DNA from: JAPHSX01 sp041554195
GTDB taxonomy: Bacteria > Pseudomonadota > Gammaproteobacteria > Thiohalomonadales > Thiohalomonadaceae
NCBI GenBank assembly: GCA_041554195.1
Contig: JBFFMJ010000007.1
Coordinates: 62,001 to 126,000, forward strand
Direction: 5' to 3'
DNA length: 64,000 bases
Both the position numbers and the translations under genes were made by a program. The notes below the pieces were generated by a model, which did not search any database, had not been told where the DNA came from, and worked only from the letters and a program-made list of their open reading frames with translations. Shown here one piece after another: positions 18,160 to 25,366 of this stretch. Position 1 is the stretch's first letter. Each line of letters opens with the position of its first letter.

Positions 18160-19374
18160 TCATTCATGCAAATGAAGGGGAGGGGACACTGTTATCTTAT
18201 GCCTTTCCTGCAGACAGCTAAGTGCTCTCTCTACAACGGATTTCCCCTTTCTCCATACTTCCTGTTTCCATCCCTCATCTCGTGGATAGAAGGTCGTTAA
18301 TAACCCTGACTGTATTCTCTCACGTTCAGGCTGCTCCTTTGTCGCGTGGTATTGTAGCCAGTTCTCCGCCCTTAAAGACCAGAACACCGATAACGGTTGA
18401 ACGGTACCAAACTCAAGGCTCACAGCCGTCACTTCGCTGTGTGGCAGCATTTTTGGAATTGCCTGCTTCAACGAACCATGAATATGCACCGAGACCGACT
18501 CCCCCTCCAGTGTGCTCCTTAGCTCTTTACCCCAGCATGCCCTGGCTCGGGCGTAGGCGGGGTCCTTCAGCGGCACGTTCATAATGATTTCAGCTGCACC
18601 ATACTCCCCAAGGCCGGTATGAACGTCGATGAAGAACACCCGGCGTGCTGATGAAAGGTGTTTTCTAACGATGTCCGTAACGGTCTGATTTGACCAGGTG
18701 GCCGACGAGCCGCCATAGAAGAGCCCTTGTGGGTGGGAGTACTGTCCCTGGCTAACCGCCTTTTTTAGCGCTGGCTTTCCCTGTATCAAGACAAACCAGC
18801 CAAGGCGTGCGAGCGCCAATCCATTCGCCCAGTAAGACAGCGATTCTGGTGCAGCAACTGTGGCGAGCGCATCATACCCGGGGTTAACAGGGTGCGGACG
18901 GGAATGGTCGAGAAAATTGCGATTAAGATCGACATTCGCTTCGTTAACCCGCCTGAGGTGAGAAAAACCCCAGGGGTTGATCGCATGAATCATGACCAAA
19001 CGAAGATCATCCGGTATCTGTTCGTGAAATCCCTGCTGCAACAGCCCCAATTGCAGCGCAGAGCCTGCAAAACCCTCCACACCGTGTGTGCCAGAACTCA
19101 CGACCAGCACCCTCTTCGCATCCGCCGGGCCGAGCAAGGCCACATCAATGTAGAGTGCCGAACCATCGGGGGCCGTCAGGGGGTGTCGAATGCTATCTAA
19201 CTGCGCCCCTGCCATCTTCGCCGCCTGTATAAAGCGCGCTCTCGCCTCGGTATAGCTTGAAGAGAAGGCATCCGTCTCACCACGCCCCTCTGCCAGAACC
19301 GTGGTGGGCATCAGCCACAGAAGAAGTAGAGTAACTAAACGTGACTGCCACCTGGTGTCATGTCTGCTCAACAC
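18160..19374 (-). CDS. exported DUF2817 (M14-like zinc carboxypeptidase fold) protein
   Basis: A 404-residue protein with a signal peptide (to about residue 28, ending TTVLAEG) and a DUF2817 domain. DUF2817 is related to the M14 zinc carboxypeptidase and succinylglutamate desuccinylase fold. Likely zinc ligands are in GTHGVEG (about 95) and FIDVHTGLG (about 250). Other conserved elements are INPWGFSHLRRVNEANVDLNRNF and the late SLEFGTV with the probable general-base Glu. Most DUF2817 proteins are cytoplasmic, so a periplasmic form is notable. The start appears to be GTG at 19374, with AGGA 6 bases upstream. Substrate unknown; a peptide or amide is expected. Confidence 0.8.
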   Translation of the reverse strand: MLSRHDTRWQSRLVTLLLLWLMPTTVLAEGRGETDAFSSSYTEARARFIQAAKMAGAQLDSIRHPLTAPDGSALYIDVALLGPADAKRVLVVSSGTHGVEGFAGSALQLGLLQQGFHEQIPDDLRLVMIHAINPWGFSHLRRVNEANVDLNRNFLDHSRPHPVNPGYDALATVAAPESLSYWANGLALARLGWFVLIQGKPALKKAVSQGQYSHPQGLFYGGSSATWSNQTVTDIVRKHLSSARRVFFIDVHTGLGEYGAAEIIMNVPLKDPAYARARACWGKELRSTLEGESVSVHIHGSLKQAIPKMLPHSEVTAVSLEFGTVQPLSVFWSLRAENWLQYHATKEQPERERIQSGLLTTFYPRDEGWKQEVWRKGKSVVERALSCLQERHKITVSPPLHLHE

Positions 19375-19591
19375 TCTTTTCCTTTTCGATTGTCATAGCA
19401 ATAATAGGGAACCTAGCCTGGTATGGCCTTATACATCCGGTGCAAAGCGCGCGGCGGAATGTCACACTAGCCACACTTACAACTGATCGAAATTCAATCC
19501 CCCTTCCCCTTCAACAGTAGTCGATTAAGTGCTGGGCAGCCGTCTGATGTCTCTCATCTACCCCCGTTCACCCGCCCCCACCTATCACGCT

Positions 19592-20335
19592 TTATCCTAG
19601 GTCCGCCTCTGGATAGATCTCGTCATAGGCGGCGTAACTGGCATAGGCCACCACCGGCAACACCACAACCAGTAGTGGCATAGCGAGAACCATCGTCAAC
19701 ATGACAAGTAATGAGATGGTCAGCCCCCACCGCATCATCAAGCCGAAATGACACCACGCAGTAACCACACTGGAGTGTACAGCGGCGACAAAGTTCATCT
19801 TGCGGTGCATGATCAGAGGAACAGAAAAAACGGTCACCATGAAACTCATCAAGGCAATGAACAGCCCAATCGCCCCACTGAATCCCACATAAATCAACAG
19901 CGATTTGCGCGCTGCGGCATCGGCAAACACGGAGGCATCAAGTGCCTCCAGCCGGAAGTCAAAATAAATCCCGTAAATCACCAACGCATCGGTTACCCAG
20001 ATCAGGTAACAGACACAGAGGGTGAAGGTCAGAAACCAGATACCCGGTGTCGCCTCGGTAACCCCCAGGGCAAGGTCTTTAAAGCGAGGGCGCTGACCGG
20101 CACTTAACAGACGACCGGCACGCTGATAACCGGTAAGTAGAATTGGCGCCACCACCAGAAAACCGGTCACAAAGGGATAAACCAGCAACACATATCCGCT
20201 TGCGTTCATTAGCCAGACGAAGGCCATTCCAACCAACACAAATATGCCACTAAATGCCATGCTTACCCACTGTGTGGCACGAAAGTCACGCCAACCATGC
20301 CTCAACCAGTGACGGATGCTGTAGTTATCTTTCAT
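19592..20335 (-). CDS. DUF2189-like inner membrane protein
   Basis: A 247-residue protein with about six hydrophobic segments, beginning with a short cytoplasmic stretch (IRHWLRHGWRDFRATQW) that matches the DUF2189 pattern of a WL..GW.D pair before the first membrane segment. No catalytic motif is evident; the family function is unknown. It is monocistronic: 217 bases separate it from the DUF2817 gene downstream, in which I see nothing, and 406 bases lie upstream before the DsrC-like gene. Confidence 0.78.
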   Translation of the reverse strand: MKDNYSIRHWLRHGWRDFRATQWVSMAFSGIFVLVGMAFVWLMNASGYVLLVYPFVTGFLVVAPILLTGYQRAGRLLSAGQRPRFKDLALGVTEATPGIWFLTFTLCVCYLIWVTDALVIYGIYFDFRLEALDASVFADAAARKSLLIYVGFSGAIGLFIALMSFMVTVFSVPLIMHRKMNFVAAVHSSVVTAWCHFGLMMRWGLTISLLVMLTMVLAMPLLVVVLPVVAYASYAAYDEIYPEADLG

Positions 20336-20741
20336 TTACGACCTCTCCTCAGTAACAGTAAACCCTGTGCCAGTGTGCAGCAGAGAGATGTGACGAACTA
20401 TCGTCTTGCTGCAGCCGCTATGCAGGATCATATTGTCATCACGATGGCGTCCGGATAGACAATAAGCAGAATCTATACTCTACCCTGTTATCCCTTCCAG
20501 GGGTGTCTAATCAATGTTGAGATAAAGGTAGCCGCACCCAGCTCTCGGTTTTCTTAATCTGAGTGAAAACCGGGTTCTGCGACGACTGATGTTATGCCCT
20601 CAACCTCTGCTCACACGATAAAATCTGTTTATTGATTCTCCTGTGAACGGTCTGCTCCCAGCACACCACACTTTAATCCTGCGCTTTTTATACTAGGCTT
20701 GTAACACTAAAACTCACTGAACAGATATGGAGGTGACGACA
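20336..20741. other. divergent intergenic region, DUF2189 / DsrC-like gene
   Basis: A 406-base gap with no credible gene. It contains an 8-base-arm inverted repeat (CGGTTTTC at 20546-20553, GAAAACCG at 20565-20572, 11-base centre). A TATACT hexamer at 20689-20694 could serve as a -10 for the DsrC-like gene, though without a convincing -35. Confidence 0.4.
20546..20572. repeat. inverted repeat CGGTTTTC/GAAAACCG
   Basis: Two perfect 8-base arms around an 11-base spacer, in the middle of the DUF2189/DsrC-like intergenic region and about 170 bases upstream of the latter. It could be an operator or a terminator-like hairpin; there is no T run. Confidence 0.35.
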
Positions 20742-21101
20742 ATGGTTCATACCGTCCTGGAACACACACTGCCTAAATCGGAGAAGGACCCATCCATTCC
20801 TTTTGCACCAACCGATTGGAGCCTGGAAAGAGCGGTTGAGCTGGCCAAGGCCGAGGGGATTACCCTGACCGAGGAGCATGTGAAAGTGTTGCTCGATCTA
20901 CAGGATTATTACTTTCACCATGAAGATCGGATCAATTTACGTGAACTCCACGATGCGCTGGAGGAGGAGTTTCATATCGACGGTGGTATAAAACATCTCT
21001 ATGAGCTATTCCCAGGAGGCCCCATTGCACAGGGTTTCCGTCTGGCGGGATTAAAAATGCCCGCCTACGCCAAAGATGACAACTTCGGAACGGTTATGTA
21101 A
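20742..21101 (+). CDS. DsrC/TusE-family protein lacking the conserved cysteines (RspA-like)
   Basis: A 119-residue member of the DsrC/TusE superfamily. The C-terminal half carries the family core: GITLTEEHVKVLLDLQDYYF, GGIKHLYELFPGGP and RLAGLKMP. True DsrC carries two cysteines on the C-terminal arm and TusE one; here the upstream Cys position is Phe99 (in QGFRLAGL) and the terminal Cys is absent, the chain ending DDNFGTVM. Cys-free homologues have been termed RspA and proposed to be regulatory rather than sulfur carriers. The ATG at 20742 has a near-perfect ribosome site (GGAGGTGA at 20729-20736); an upstream in-frame ATG at 20727 would place that site inside the gene. The gene stands alone, followed by a terminator. 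Confidence 0.85.
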   Translation: MVHTVLEHTLPKSEKDPSIPFAPTDWSLERAVELAKAEGITLTEEHVKVLLDLQDYYFHHEDRINLRELHDALEEEFHIDGGIKHLYELFPGGPIAQGFRLAGLKMPAYAKDDNFGTVM

Positions 21102-21121
21102 ACAAGTGCCGTTAAACAGAG

Positions 21122-21146
21122 AAGGGCCGCTACCTCGGCCCTTTTT
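21122..21146 (+). terminator. Rho-independent terminator after the DsrC-like gene
   Basis: A perfect 8-base stem, AAGGGCCG/CGGCCCTT (21122-21129 with 21136-21143), with a 6-base loop and a T run to 21146. It lies 20 bases past the stop. Confidence 0.85.
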
Positions 21147-21362
21147 CATAGATAGGCTATTGTTCTATGGTTAAAATTTAACCCTCCGTCCTCTTTGAGT
21201 TAGATCGTTATTGGTTCAAGGATAACGGCATCATTCAGATTCAGGGCGTGAAACGAAAAGGTGTGATGAAAGGCAATGCAGAGAGGGAATCATCTTTCCA
21301 TTCATTAAAGGCCACCGAACCCTCCCCTCCCTGGGCCAGCCCTTCTCCCACAGGTATCACCG

Positions 21363-22238
21363 CTATTTCTCTATCTCCCCTTCATACTGCTTAATCACCG
21401 CCTCAATATCGGCAATGGCGTTCTCCAGCGGGTCATCACTACTGTATCGTTGACGACTTGTCTGCTGCTCGACTTTCTCTTTACTCTTACCTGCGGTGGA
21501 AAGCAGGCGCAGGGCGAGCACACTGACATTGTCGCTATAGGGGTAACTCAGCTGCTCGGCCTCCTGGGCCATGCCGTTGATAATGTCGTCGAGGTTGCCG
21601 GGGCGACATAACAGATTGCCCATGACCGCATCATCCATCGGCCCCCACAGCCCGTCGGTGCAGAGCAGGAGTACGTCCTCCTCACGCAGGGTAACGATAT
21701 TGCTGACGGTAGGTTCGGGCTCTTCCACCAGGCCACCGCCCAGACACTGGGTGATCTGGTTGCGCTTAGGGTGGGTCTCCTGCTCGCGTCGGCTGATCTC
21801 GCCCTTCTGGTAGAGCATCTCGACAAGGGAGTGATCGGTGGTGCGGTAGAGCGGCAGGCCGTTCTGAAACAGGTAGAGACGGCTGTCGCCCACATGGGCC
21901 CATACCGCCTTGCTCTCCTGTACCAGGCAGAGCACACCGGTGGTGCCAGGCGTAACAGGTGGGTCCTGCATTTCGCCGAAATCGACAATGGCCTGGTGGG
22001 CACTTAACAGCAGCTTGGCTAGAAAGGGTTTGGGCTTTCTAATCGGGCGGCGGGCATCGAGGTAGAGTTTTGTAGCGACATCGACCAGGATCTGTGCCGC
22101 CACATCGCCATGGGCCTGACCGCCCATGCCGTCCCCCAGCACCAGTAATACTCCTTCATCGGTTTCGATGGCCTGGAAGCGATCCTGGTTGTTGTTTCGA
22201 TTGCCCAGTCGGTTGGCCTGACCCAGTTCGTAGATCAC
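21363..22238 (-). CDS. PP2C-family Ser/Thr protein phosphatase
   Basis: A 291-residue cytoplasmic metal-dependent phosphatase. Diagnostic acidic motifs are LVLGDGMGGQAHGDVAA (about 33-49), WAHVGDSRLYLF, LLCTDGLWGPMDD and SDNVSVLAL, which bind two metal ions. After about residue 245 a charged tail (KEKVEQQTSRQR and on) extends beyond the catalytic core. The GTG start overlaps the kinase stop by 4 bases, so the phosphatase is translationally coupled to the kinase and very likely reverses its phosphorylations. No type VI secretion genes are nearby, although such pairs often accompany them. Confidence 0.9.
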   Translation of the reverse strand: MIYELGQANRLGNRNNNQDRFQAIETDEGVLLVLGDGMGGQAHGDVAAQILVDVATKLYLDARRPIRKPKPFLAKLLLSAHQAIVDFGEMQDPPVTPGTTGVLCLVQESKAVWAHVGDSRLYLFQNGLPLYRTTDHSLVEMLYQKGEISRREQETHPKRNQITQCLGGGLVEEPEPTVSNIVTLREEDVLLLCTDGLWGPMDDAVMGNLLCRPGNLDDIINGMAQEAEQLSYPYSDNVSVLALRLLSTAGKSKEKVEQQTSRQRYSSDDPLENAIADIEAVIKQYEGEIEK

Positions 22239-23203
22239 CCCTCACCCCCTTTTAATCGGGAGAAGCTGCTGGCGAGACGCCCCAGCAATGAGTTCTCTTC
22301 CTCCTGGTAGCCCGGCCCCAGCTTGCCGCCATCGCCCATCGCCTCAAGCAGTTCATCGACACTCTGCGGGCGATACATCGGATCAACCTCCATCGCCCAG
22401 TCGATGACGGCGAGGATCTTCTGCGAGTAGCCTTTCTTGAACGCCTCAACGGCCGGTTTCATGGTGTCCTTCATGCGCCGCTCTTCGGCGGGTGGCGGCG
22501 CCAGCCCTTCGATGCAGGCCCGCATGGTGGCGCCAATGGCATAGATGTCGGTCCACGGCCCGACATAACCGCCGACCATCGACTGCTCGGTGGGGCAGAA
22601 ACCAAGGGTCAGCACCTGTCCCGGCTGGTACTGCCGACTCTGCTGCATCTCATGCACCGCGCCAAAATCAAGCAGCAGCGGATTGCCCCCGGCCCGCAGG
22701 TGGATATTGCCGGGTTTAATATCGAGGTGTAGCAGCCCCTTAGAGTGGATTAATTTCAGGCCATCGAGCAGCGGCAAAAAGACATGGTAGAGAAAGGCCT
22801 CACTCAACCCCCCCTTGTGCCGCTTAATGTACTCCTGCAGGTTCACCCCCTTCTGATACGCCATCACCATGTAGACAGTGCGGTTGGCACGAAAGAAGTT
22901 AATCACATTAACGATGTTGGGATGCTTCAGGCCACCCAGGCTGTTGGCCTCCTGAAAAAACATACGCCGCCCGTGGGCAAACTGCTCGGCGGCCTTCTCA
23001 TCATTGGTGTGGATGGTGTGGCCGTCCTCGCCACGGTAGGCCAGCTTGCGCGGCATATACTCCTTCAGTACCACCTGCGGGTGCTCAGGGTCTGGCCCTG
23101 TCGCCAGATAGACGATGCTAAAGCCACCGCCCCCCAGCTTCTCCGCTATAGTGTACTCCTCCAGCTGAGTTCCTGGAGCCAGGCTGATGATCTGATCGTT
23201 CAT
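22235..23203 (-). CDS. Ser/Thr protein kinase
   Basis: A 322-residue kinase without a membrane anchor. Motifs in order: glycine loop LGGGGFSIVY (about 24-33), lysine in VVLKEY, catalytic loop HLDIKPGN (Leu replaces Arg of the usual HRD), DFG in LLLDFGAVHEM, and the PTEQ variant of APE. The last roughly 45 residues, after the kinase fold, are low-complexity and Gly/Ser-rich (GRLASSFSRLKGGEG). The ATG is preceded by AAAGG at 5 bases. It forms a two-gene unit with the PP2C phosphatase and is divergent from yicC. The targets are not evident from this window. Confidence 0.9.
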   Translation of the reverse strand: MNDQIISLAPGTQLEEYTIAEKLGGGGFSIVYLATGPDPEHPQVVLKEYMPRKLAYRGEDGHTIHTNDEKAAEQFAHGRRMFFQEANSLGGLKHPNIVNVINFFRANRTVYMVMAYQKGVNLQEYIKRHKGGLSEAFLYHVFLPLLDGLKLIHSKGLLHLDIKPGNIHLRAGGNPLLLDFGAVHEMQQSRQYQPGQVLTLGFCPTEQSMVGGYVGPWTDIYAIGATMRACIEGLAPPPAEERRMKDTMKPAVEAFKKGYSQKILAVIDWAMEVDPMYRPQSVDELLEAMGDGGKLGPGYQEEENSLLGRLASSFSRLKGGEG

Positions 23204-23263
23204 GTAAACCTTTAAAGTTACCCCACCGAGCGGTCGCTGTTCTTTTGACTATGCCGCCATTCG

Positions 23264-23276
23264 GTTACCATGTAAC
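23264..23276. promoter_or_regulatory. GTTAC-CAT-GTAAC palindrome
   Basis: A 13-base palindrome with 5-base arms in the kinase/yicC divergent region, about 60 bases upstream of the kinase start. It shares the arm sequence but not the spacer of the sites at 2606 and 2851, so a common regulator is doubtful. Confidence 0.3.
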
Positions 23277-23450
23277 ACACTATATCAAATAGTCACTGTC
23301 CATCCTGTTTAGATTTTGCAGCATTACTAGGCTTTTTTGTGTGGAAAATGTGGTCATATACATACTATCCGGCCATACGGACAAAAAAAATCACCGTAAT
23401 GAGGTAAGCATGATTAGGCTGGACCGTTACACAAACCCTTGGGGCTATCT

Positions 23451-24317
23451 ATGATTCGCAGTATGACATCCTTCGCACGATGCGTAAGCCAGGGAGAATG
23501 GGGCAGCCTGCAGCTTGAGCTGCGCTCGGTCAATCATCGCTATCTGGAGCTGAACCTGCGACTGCCAGAGACCATTCGCGTACTGGAACCAAAGATTCGC
23601 GAGCGCATCAGCCAACGCCTGGGGCGCGGCAAGGTGGATTGCAACATCCACTTTCAGCCGCCCGTCGAGAGCGCCGGTGAGATGGTAATCAATGAGGCGC
23701 TGGTGAAGAAACTGGCCCACGCCACTCGTGAGGTCGATGCCCTGCTCTACAACCCCTCTCCGGTCAACTCTCTCGATGTAATGCAATGGCCCGGGGTGAT
23801 GCAGCCCCCCGCACTGGACGAGGAACGCGTTCACAACGAGGCACTGCTGCTGCTCGACCAGGCGATTGAGGAGATGACCCAGAACCGCAGTCGCGAGGGG
23901 GAGAAGCTCAAGGCGATCATCCTCAAGCGCTGCGACGCCGCCGACGAGGTGGTCAAGGCAGTACGCGCCCGCCTGCCGGAGGTGCTGGCGGCGGTGCGCA
24001 ACCGCCTGAGTGAACGCCTTGCCGATCTGCGCCAGGAGCTGGACGAAAACCGTCTGGAGCAGGAGATGGTGATCGCCGCGCAAAAGCTCGACGTGGACGA
24101 GGAGATGGACCGGCTGGAGACCCACCTCACCGAGGTGCGCCGTGTACTCGACTCGGACAAGCCGGTGGGCCGTCGCCTCGATTTTTTAATGCAGGAGCTG
24201 AACCGCGAGGCCAATACCCTGGGCTCCAAGTCAGCCGATACCGAGACCACCAGCGCCTCTGTCGAGCTGAAGGTCCTGATCGAGCAGATGCGAGAGCAGG
24301 TACAGAATATCGAATAG
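23451..24317 (+). CDS. yicC: YicC family endoribonuclease-like protein
   Basis: A 288-residue cytoplasmic protein of the YicC/YloC family. The N-terminus, MIRSMTSFARC, and LELRSVNHRYLEL are family hallmarks; the C-terminal DUF1732 block contains GRRLDFLMQELNREANTLGSKS. E. coli YicC acts as an endoribonuclease and influences sRNA decay (family knowledge). The ATG at 23451 matches the usual start; an upstream TTG at 23439 is in frame but would add four atypical residues. gmk follows 61 bases downstream, a conserved neighbourhood in many bacteria. Confidence 0.93.
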   Translation: MIRSMTSFARCVSQGEWGSLQLELRSVNHRYLELNLRLPETIRVLEPKIRERISQRLGRGKVDCNIHFQPPVESAGEMVINEALVKKLAHATREVDALLYNPSPVNSLDVMQWPGVMQPPALDEERVHNEALLLLDQAIEEMTQNRSREGEKLKAIILKRCDAADEVVKAVRARLPEVLAAVRNRLSERLADLRQELDENRLEQEMVIAAQKLDVDEEMDRLETHLTEVRRVLDSDKPVGRRLDFLMQELNREANTLGSKSADTETTSASVELKVLIEQMREQVQNIE

Positions 24318-24378
24318 CCGCGTCTTTGATGACGGGCGATTAATGATTAGAGACTAACGACTAAGAAAGGCAATCAGT

Positions 24379-24999
24379 GTGAGTAATTCATCCGGTACTT
24401 TATACATCATCTCCGCCCCCTCCGGGGCCGGCAAAACCAGCCTGGTCAAGGCACTGCTGGAGCAGACCGCGCAGATTATCGTCTCGGTTTCCAACACTAC
24501 CCGTGCGCCGCGCCCCGGCGAAGTCGATGGCAAGGATTATCACTTCACCGAGGTCGAGGCCTTTAAAAAGATGATTGCCGAGGATGCCTTCCTGGAGCAC
24601 GCCCAGGTGTTCGATAACTTCTATGGCACTTCACAGGCCCATGTCATGGAGCAGATGGCCAACGGGGTGGATGTGGTCCTGGAGATCGACTGGCAGGGCG
24701 CGCAGCAGGTGCGCGAAAAGATGCCCCAGGCGCTAAGCATCTTTATCCTGCCCCCTTCACGCGAGGAGCTGGAAAATCGCCTGCGTGGTCGCAACACCGA
24801 CAGCGACGAAATCATTGAGCGTCGCATGCGCGATGCGATCAGCGAGATGAGTCACTACAACGAGTTTGATTACCTGGTATTTAACGATGACTTCGATACC
24901 GCCCTGGGCGAGCTGCGCGCCATCATCCTTGCCCGTCGCCAACGTGCCGAGGCGCAAATCGCACAAAACCAGTCCCTGCTCGATGCATTGCTGGCATAA
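24379..24999 (+). CDS. gmk: guanylate kinase
   Basis: A 206-residue enzyme that phosphorylates GMP (and dGMP) to GDP with ATP, essential for guanine nucleotide supply. The P-loop is APSGAGKTSLV (about 12-22). The GMP-binding block (VSNTTRAPRPGEVDGKDYHF) and the lid region (LRGRNTDSDEIIERR) are intact. It starts at GTG 24379, with an AAAGG ribosome site 8 bases upstream. It is followed by rpoZ and spoT in the classic gammaproteobacterial order; its GDP/GTP product pool links to SpoT. Confidence 0.96.
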   Translation: MSNSSGTLYIISAPSGAGKTSLVKALLEQTAQIIVSVSNTTRAPRPGEVDGKDYHFTEVEAFKKMIAEDAFLEHAQVFDNFYGTSQAHVMEQMANGVDVVLEIDWQGAQQVREKMPQALSIFILPPSREELENRLRGRNTDSDEIIERRMRDAISEMSHYNEFDYLVFNDDFDTALGELRAIILARRQRAEAQIAQNQSLLDALLA

Positions 25000-25065
25000 C
25001 CGCTACGCTTTGGCTAAAATAGCCGGTTCCTTGAAACAAGAAAGCATTCCCTGGAGTAACGAATA

Positions 25066-25329
25066 ATGGCACGTGTAACCGTCGAAGACTGTCTGGACAA
25101 CGTAGACAACCGCTTTCAACTGTGTCAGGTCGCTACCAAGCGCGCCCGTCAACTGGCCAACGGCAACGCCGAAGCACTCGTTGAGTGGGAGAACGACAAA
25201 CCCACCGTTGTTGCACTGCGTGAGATTGCCGAGGGTCTGATCACCCAGGAAGTTCTGGATGCGAAGAATGCCGCGCCGGAGAGCACCACCGAGATCGGCG
25301 ACGACGAGATCCGCGAAGAGACCGTTTAA
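25066..25329 (+). CDS. rpoZ: RNA polymerase omega subunit
   Basis: An 87-residue omega subunit that helps fold and hold the beta-prime subunit of RNA polymerase and forms part of a ppGpp-binding site. The N-terminal MARVTVEDCLDNVDNRFQL and the helix ATKRARQLANG are highly conserved, and the length is close to E. coli (91). Strong match and position between gmk and spoT leave no doubt. Confidence 0.97.
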   Translation: MARVTVEDCLDNVDNRFQLCQVATKRARQLANGNAEALVEWENDKPTVVALREIAEGLITQEVLDAKNAAPESTTEIGDDEIREETV

Positions 25330-25366
25330 GCCCCCCACGCCGAACCACTGCGGCGGGTAACGTCAC

